Program-made: the position numbers and the translations under genes
The notes under the pieces: generated by a model
The model's database searches: none
What the model was told of the DNA's origin: nothing
Seen by the model: the letters and a program-made list of their open reading frames with translations, nothing else
In this document: piece after piece, positions 61,388 through 64,000 of the stretch
Layout of the letters: each line of letters opens with the position of its first letter
Position numbering within the stretch: the stretch's first letter is position 1
Origin: Nocardia amamiensis
GTDB lineage: Bacteria > Actinomycetota > Actinomycetes > Mycobacteriales > Mycobacteriaceae
NCBI RefSeq assembly: GCF_015477605.1
Contig: NZ_JADLQX010000008.1
Coordinates: forward strand, 1 to 64,000
Direction of reading: 5' to 3'
DNA: 64,000 bases

Positions 61388-61508
61388 TGTGCGTACTCCT
61401 GCGCTGAATAAGTCAAATAACTGGAAAATTGCCAGTTCACCGGGGGATCGGGGATCACTCGCGCGGCGGGCAGCGGTCGGCGTCAGGGAATTCGGGTGGG
61501 CCGACCGA

Positions 61509-61574
61509 TCAGCGGCACAGGCAGCAACAACCACCGAGCCGACACAGATCCACTGTGCGGCGTCGGGTGAGCAT
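61509..61574 (-). CDS. Polycysteine leader peptide (cysteine-responsive uORF)
   Basis: The 21-codon frame (ATG 61574, TGA 61509) reads MLTRRRTVDLCR, then LGGCCCLCR. It has five cysteines, three in a row, in the conserved LxxRRxVDLCR pattern of actinobacterial sulfur-gene leaders. In mycobacteria, ribosomes stalling on such cysteine codons regulate a DUF4395-sulfurtransferase operon of the same order. Here it precedes DUF4395-cysA2-sseC by about 120 bases. The ribosome site is weak. Confidence 0.82.
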   Translation of the reverse strand: MLTRRRTVDLCRLGGCCCLCR

Positions 61575-61700
61575 CAGCTCGTGGTTGGCAAGCACGGGAA
61601 GGAGTTTACCCAATTCGGCGGGGGAATTGGACCCGGGGGGCGCCACATCCGTCGAGGGGACTTGTCGTCGCAGCTCAGGCGGCTGCCTCGGCTCGGCTGC

Positions 61701-61717
61701 GAGGCAGGCGCTGCCTC
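61701..61717 (-). terminator. Short hairpin after thiX
   Basis: GAGGCAG-GCG-CTGCCTC lies within 30 bases of the thiX stop, before the leader peptide. It is a plausible transcript end for lmeA-thiX, without a U-run. Confidence 0.4.
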
Positions 61718-61726
61718 GGCTCGGCC

Positions 61727-62170
61727 TCAGGCGGCCGCGGTGAGCGGCTCGAGCGCGGAGTGCAGATCCGTGGCCTTCGGCACGCCGGAGATGCGGAACC
61801 GCTCCCTGCCTTCCACGTCGAAGACGAAGGTGGTCGGCAGTGAGAGCACGTTCAGCTCGCGCGCCAGCGCGGGCTCGGCGTCGATATCCACCTCGATGTC
61901 CTGCGGCGGCTGCGGTGATCCCGCCAACTGGTCCGTGACATTGGCAACCACACGGCGAACAGCGGCGCACGGTCCGCACCACTCGGCGGAGAAATGCAGC
62001 ACCGCGGGGCCGGCGCCGGTCACGCCGACCGCCGCGAGCAGTTCGGCGCGCGCCGATTCGGACAGGTCGATGGCGTTCCCCGCGCGCACCTTGCCGTGCC
62101 TGCGGCGTAGCAGGACGCCCGTGGCCAGCGCGACGAGCAATACCACTGCCAGGATGGTGAATTCGATCAT
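61727..62170 (-). CDS. thiX: Thioredoxin-family protein, membrane-anchored (ThiX-like)
   Basis: The 147-residue protein has an N-terminal membrane helix (IEFTILAVVLLVALATGVLL) and a thioredoxin fold with CGPC in FSAEWCGPCAAV and the cis-Pro in SLPTTFVFD. It corresponds to Rv0816c. Topology is uncertain: the Arg-rich LLRRRHGK after the helix suggests an inside C-terminal domain. ATG 62170 overlaps the lmeA stop by four bases. Confidence 0.88.
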   Translation of the reverse strand: MIEFTILAVVLLVALATGVLLRRRHGKVRAGNAIDLSESARAELLAAVGVTGAGPAVLHFSAEWCGPCAAVRRVVANVTDQLAGSPQPPQDIEVDIDAEPALARELNVLSLPTTFVFDVEGRERFRISGVPKATDLHSALEPLTAAA

Positions 62171-62967
62171 GGCCGGTGCAATCGGTCGAGGTCGATCGTG
62201 ACGTTCACGCCCTTGCCCTCCACGACGATCTGGCCGCCCTGGGCGGAGACCTTGGCGGGCCGGACGCCGAACGGCAGCTCCTTGGTGTCGATGGTACGGG
62301 TGAACCTGGCGAGCACGGCCGGGCGATCGGCCTCGGTGATCACCGCCACAGGCATGGTCTCGGTGCCGGGGCTGCCGCGATAGAAGCCGGTCGCCACGAT
62401 CTGCACCTGGTCGCCGTCGAGGAAGAGATCGGCCTGCACGCTGACTTTCTCGCCGCCGTACTGCGCGCCGGGGGTCTCCGGCAAGGTGCCGGTGAGCACC
62501 AGCGCGCCCGTGGTGGTCATGCCGGAGCCGCCCGACCCGCCGGTGCCATCGGATTTGTCCGCTGGGCGGGAGTGCACCTGCAGGTCGGGAATGGTGAACA
62601 GCCTGCCGAGCTCGGTGGGCTCCACCCGCAGCCTGCTGTCCACCCGTTCCACCGGGACGCCGCGCAGACTGCCGTCGACCAGTTCCCCGAGCGGCAGCCG
62701 CACGCCGGTCAGCGTCGCCTCCAGTGCGGTCTCGCCGGGGATGTCGTCTCGGTTGGCCCGCGCCCGGATCTCGACGTTGTCGTAGCGGCTGTCCCACGCC
62801 TGGCCGAGGAATGGAAAACCGTTGATCGTGACTTCGGGGTCCGCGGTGAGATCGGCGCCGTCCCGCAGCGCCCGTGACACGCGGTACTCCGAATAGGCCG
62901 CGGTGCTGAAGTCGACGACGATCGCGAATCCGGCCAGGCACAGCAGGCCGATGATCAGCTTCCGCAT
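62167..62967 (-). CDS. lmeA: LmeA-like DUF2993 lipomannan-elongation protein
   Basis: This 266-residue DUF2993 protein starts with a signal/anchor helix (KLIIGLLCLAGFAIVV) and a large beta-rich outer domain (VTINGFPFLGQAW, GELVDGSLRGVPV). It matches Rv0817c/LmeA, a periplasmic phospholipid-binding protein needed for lipomannan elongation in mycobacteria. A Gly/Ser-rich insert (DKSDGTGGSGGSG) lies near residue 140. It is the first gene of lmeA-thiX and is divergent from glnR. Confidence 0.88.
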   Translation of the reverse strand: MRKLIIGLLCLAGFAIVVDFSTAAYSEYRVSRALRDGADLTADPEVTINGFPFLGQAWDSRYDNVEIRARANRDDIPGETALEATLTGVRLPLGELVDGSLRGVPVERVDSRLRVEPTELGRLFTIPDLQVHSRPADKSDGTGGSGGSGMTTTGALVLTGTLPETPGAQYGGEKVSVQADLFLDGDQVQIVATGFYRGSPGTETMPVAVITEADRPAVLARFTRTIDTKELPFGVRPAKVSAQGGQIVVEGKGVNVTIDLDRLHRP

Positions 62968-63141
62968 GCTCCCCCGTCTCTCCGGTTCTCGGGCCGCGCC
63001 GGTCGGGCGCCGCGCGGCACGCGTTCGAATTCCGCACCGGGCAACCCGCGGGTGCCAGGTCTGCCCGACGCGTAACCCATGTACGCAACCCTATCGGTTG
63101 GCCCGAACCCGGCTCCCTGGTGTCCTCCGGTATGGTGCCCG

Positions 63142-63205
63142 ACCCCGGAATGCGTGGTCATCCGGGGTTACGCGCTAATCTTGCATCCGATTACCTGTGA
63201 TTAGC
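63142..63205. promoter_or_regulatory. Inverted repeats in the lmeA-glnR intergenic region
   Basis: ACCCCGGA (63142-63149) pairs with TCCGGGGT (63161-63168). Next, GCTAATC (63174-63180) and GATTAGC (63199-63205) form a second pair around 18 bases. The second lies about 60 bases before the glnR start and may be an operator. No match to the GlnR box is clear. Confidence 0.4.
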
Positions 63206-63262
63206 GACGTGGCCGCGGCGGTGCTGCCGCATCCGCGGAGCTACGAGATGGGAGGAGGGCCT

Positions 63263-64000
63263 GTGGAGCTGCTCCTGCTTACCTCCGACCCCAACCCCGA
63301 GTCGGTGTTGCCGTCACTGGCGTTGCTCGCGCACAATGTGCGCCCCGCGCCAACGGAAGTGGCCTCGCTGCTCGAAGCCGGTACCGCTGATGTCGCCTTG
63401 GTGGACGCGCGGACCGACCTGGCCGCCGCCCGCGGACTCTGCCGCCTGCTCGGCAGTACCGGCTCCTCCGTCCCGGTGGTCGCGGTGCTCACCGAGGGCG
63501 GTCTGGTCGCGGTGAACGCCGACTGGGGACTCGACGACATCCTGCTGCCCGGCACCGGGCCTGCCGAACTCGACGCCAGGCTGCGCCTGCTGGTCGGTCG
63601 CAACGGCGGCGTGGCCAGTCCGGAGAACAGCGGCAAGATCACCCTCGGCGAGCTGGTGATCGACGAGGGCACCTATACCGCGCGGCTGCGCGGACGCCCG
63701 CTCGATCTCACCTACAAGGAGTTCGAGCTGCTGAAATACCTCGCGCAGCACGCGGGCCGGGTGTTCACCCGTGCGCAGCTGCTGCAGGAGGTGTGGGGGT
63801 ACGACTTCTTCGGTGGCACCCGCACCGTCGACGTGCACGTCCGGCGGCTGCGCGCCAAACTCGGCAGCGAGTACGAGTCCCTGATCGGCACCGTCCGGAA
63901 CGTGGGCTACAAGGCTGTGCGTCCGTCGCGGGCCACGGGCAAGAGCGAAACGGTGAGCTTCCCCGACGATGAGAACGAGGGCACCGACGGTTCCCCGTTC
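63263..64000 (+). CDS. glnR: Nitrogen regulator GlnR (partial, 3' end outside)
   Basis: The first 246 residues of an OmpR-type regulator are present. A receiver-like domain ([31 protein letters not shown]) is followed by a winged helix ([33 protein letters not shown]). The sequence is close to mycobacterial Rv0818 GlnR, an orphan regulator of ammonium assimilation genes that is not controlled by a paired kinase. GTG 63263 has GGAGGAGGG upstream; ATG 63248 would place the start before that site. No stop occurs before the window ends. Confidence 0.93.
   Translation, partial: MELLLLTSDPNPESVLPSLALLAHNVRPAPTEVASLLEAGTADVALVDARTDLAAARGLCRLLGSTGSSVPVVAVLTEGGLVAVNADWGLDDILLPGTGPAELDARLRLLVGRNGGVASPENSGKITLGELVIDEGTYTARLRGRPLDLTYKEFELLKYLAQHAGRVFTRAQLLQEVWGYDFFGGTRTVDVHVRRLRAKLGSEYESLIGTVRNVGYKAVRPSRATGKSETVSFPDDENEGTDGSPF

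Overview
The window is high-GC actinobacterial DNA, and gene content and order point to a Nocardia-like member of the Mycobacteriales. LmeA and LGFP repeats fit a mycolic-acid cell envelope. From purD to glnR the order largely follows the Mycobacterium tuberculosis Rv0772-Rv0818 interval (purD, purB, ptrB, purS-purQ, purL, purF, purM, DUF3073, ygfZ-like, pabC-like, nitrobindin, sseC, cysA2, thiX, lmeA, glnR), with local insertions. All identifications come from reading the sequence; no database search was run.

Layout. Bases 1-229 hold a 91-bp tandem repeat that looks like the 3' half of a threonine tRNA. It runs into an XRE/TPR regulator, followed by a lysin-like DUF1906/amidase/LGFP protein (1819-3537). 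3568-5319 is an Old Yellow Enzyme gene divergent from a MarR regulator. 5447-14913 carries two HIT proteins, a PH-domain protein, purD, an M23 peptidase, an aminotransferase, a TetR regulator, purB and a second Old Yellow Enzyme gene, which is divergent from a MerR regulator (14960). ptrB, a DUF2334 deacetylase-like gene, gadB, an M20 peptidase and a metallo-beta-lactamase-fold gene lead to purS-purQ (22269-23182). A divergent pair of an amide-binding-like protein and a MarR regulator follows, then an M18 aminopeptidase, a GT87 membrane glycosyltransferase and purL.

30496-38350 holds membrane and envelope-type genes, a serine hydrolase and an acyl-CoA-dehydrogenase-fold enzyme. Next come purF, a five-component peptide-type ABC importer encoded by four genes, and purM. 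A reverse-strand block (DUF3073, asparaginase II, MOSC, YgfZ) and a pabC-like gene precede a complete cydABDC operon for cytochrome bd oxidase (52065-58364). The right end is a sulfur block on the minus strand (lmeA-thiX, a polycysteine leader peptide, DUF4395-cysA2-sseC, a 31-residue membrane protein coupled to nitrobindin) and the start of glnR, cut by the window edge.

How the parts work together. purD, purB, purS, purQ, purL, purF and purM supply most of de novo IMP synthesis, but purC is not where it lies in mycobacteria. The cyd block builds and matures a high-affinity quinol oxidase. The sulfur block looks cysteine-responsive. The clearest regulatory architecture is at the two Old Yellow Enzyme loci, at the cydA promoter and in the cysteine leader. 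Three intergenic regions carry copies of one roughly 68-bp repeat family.
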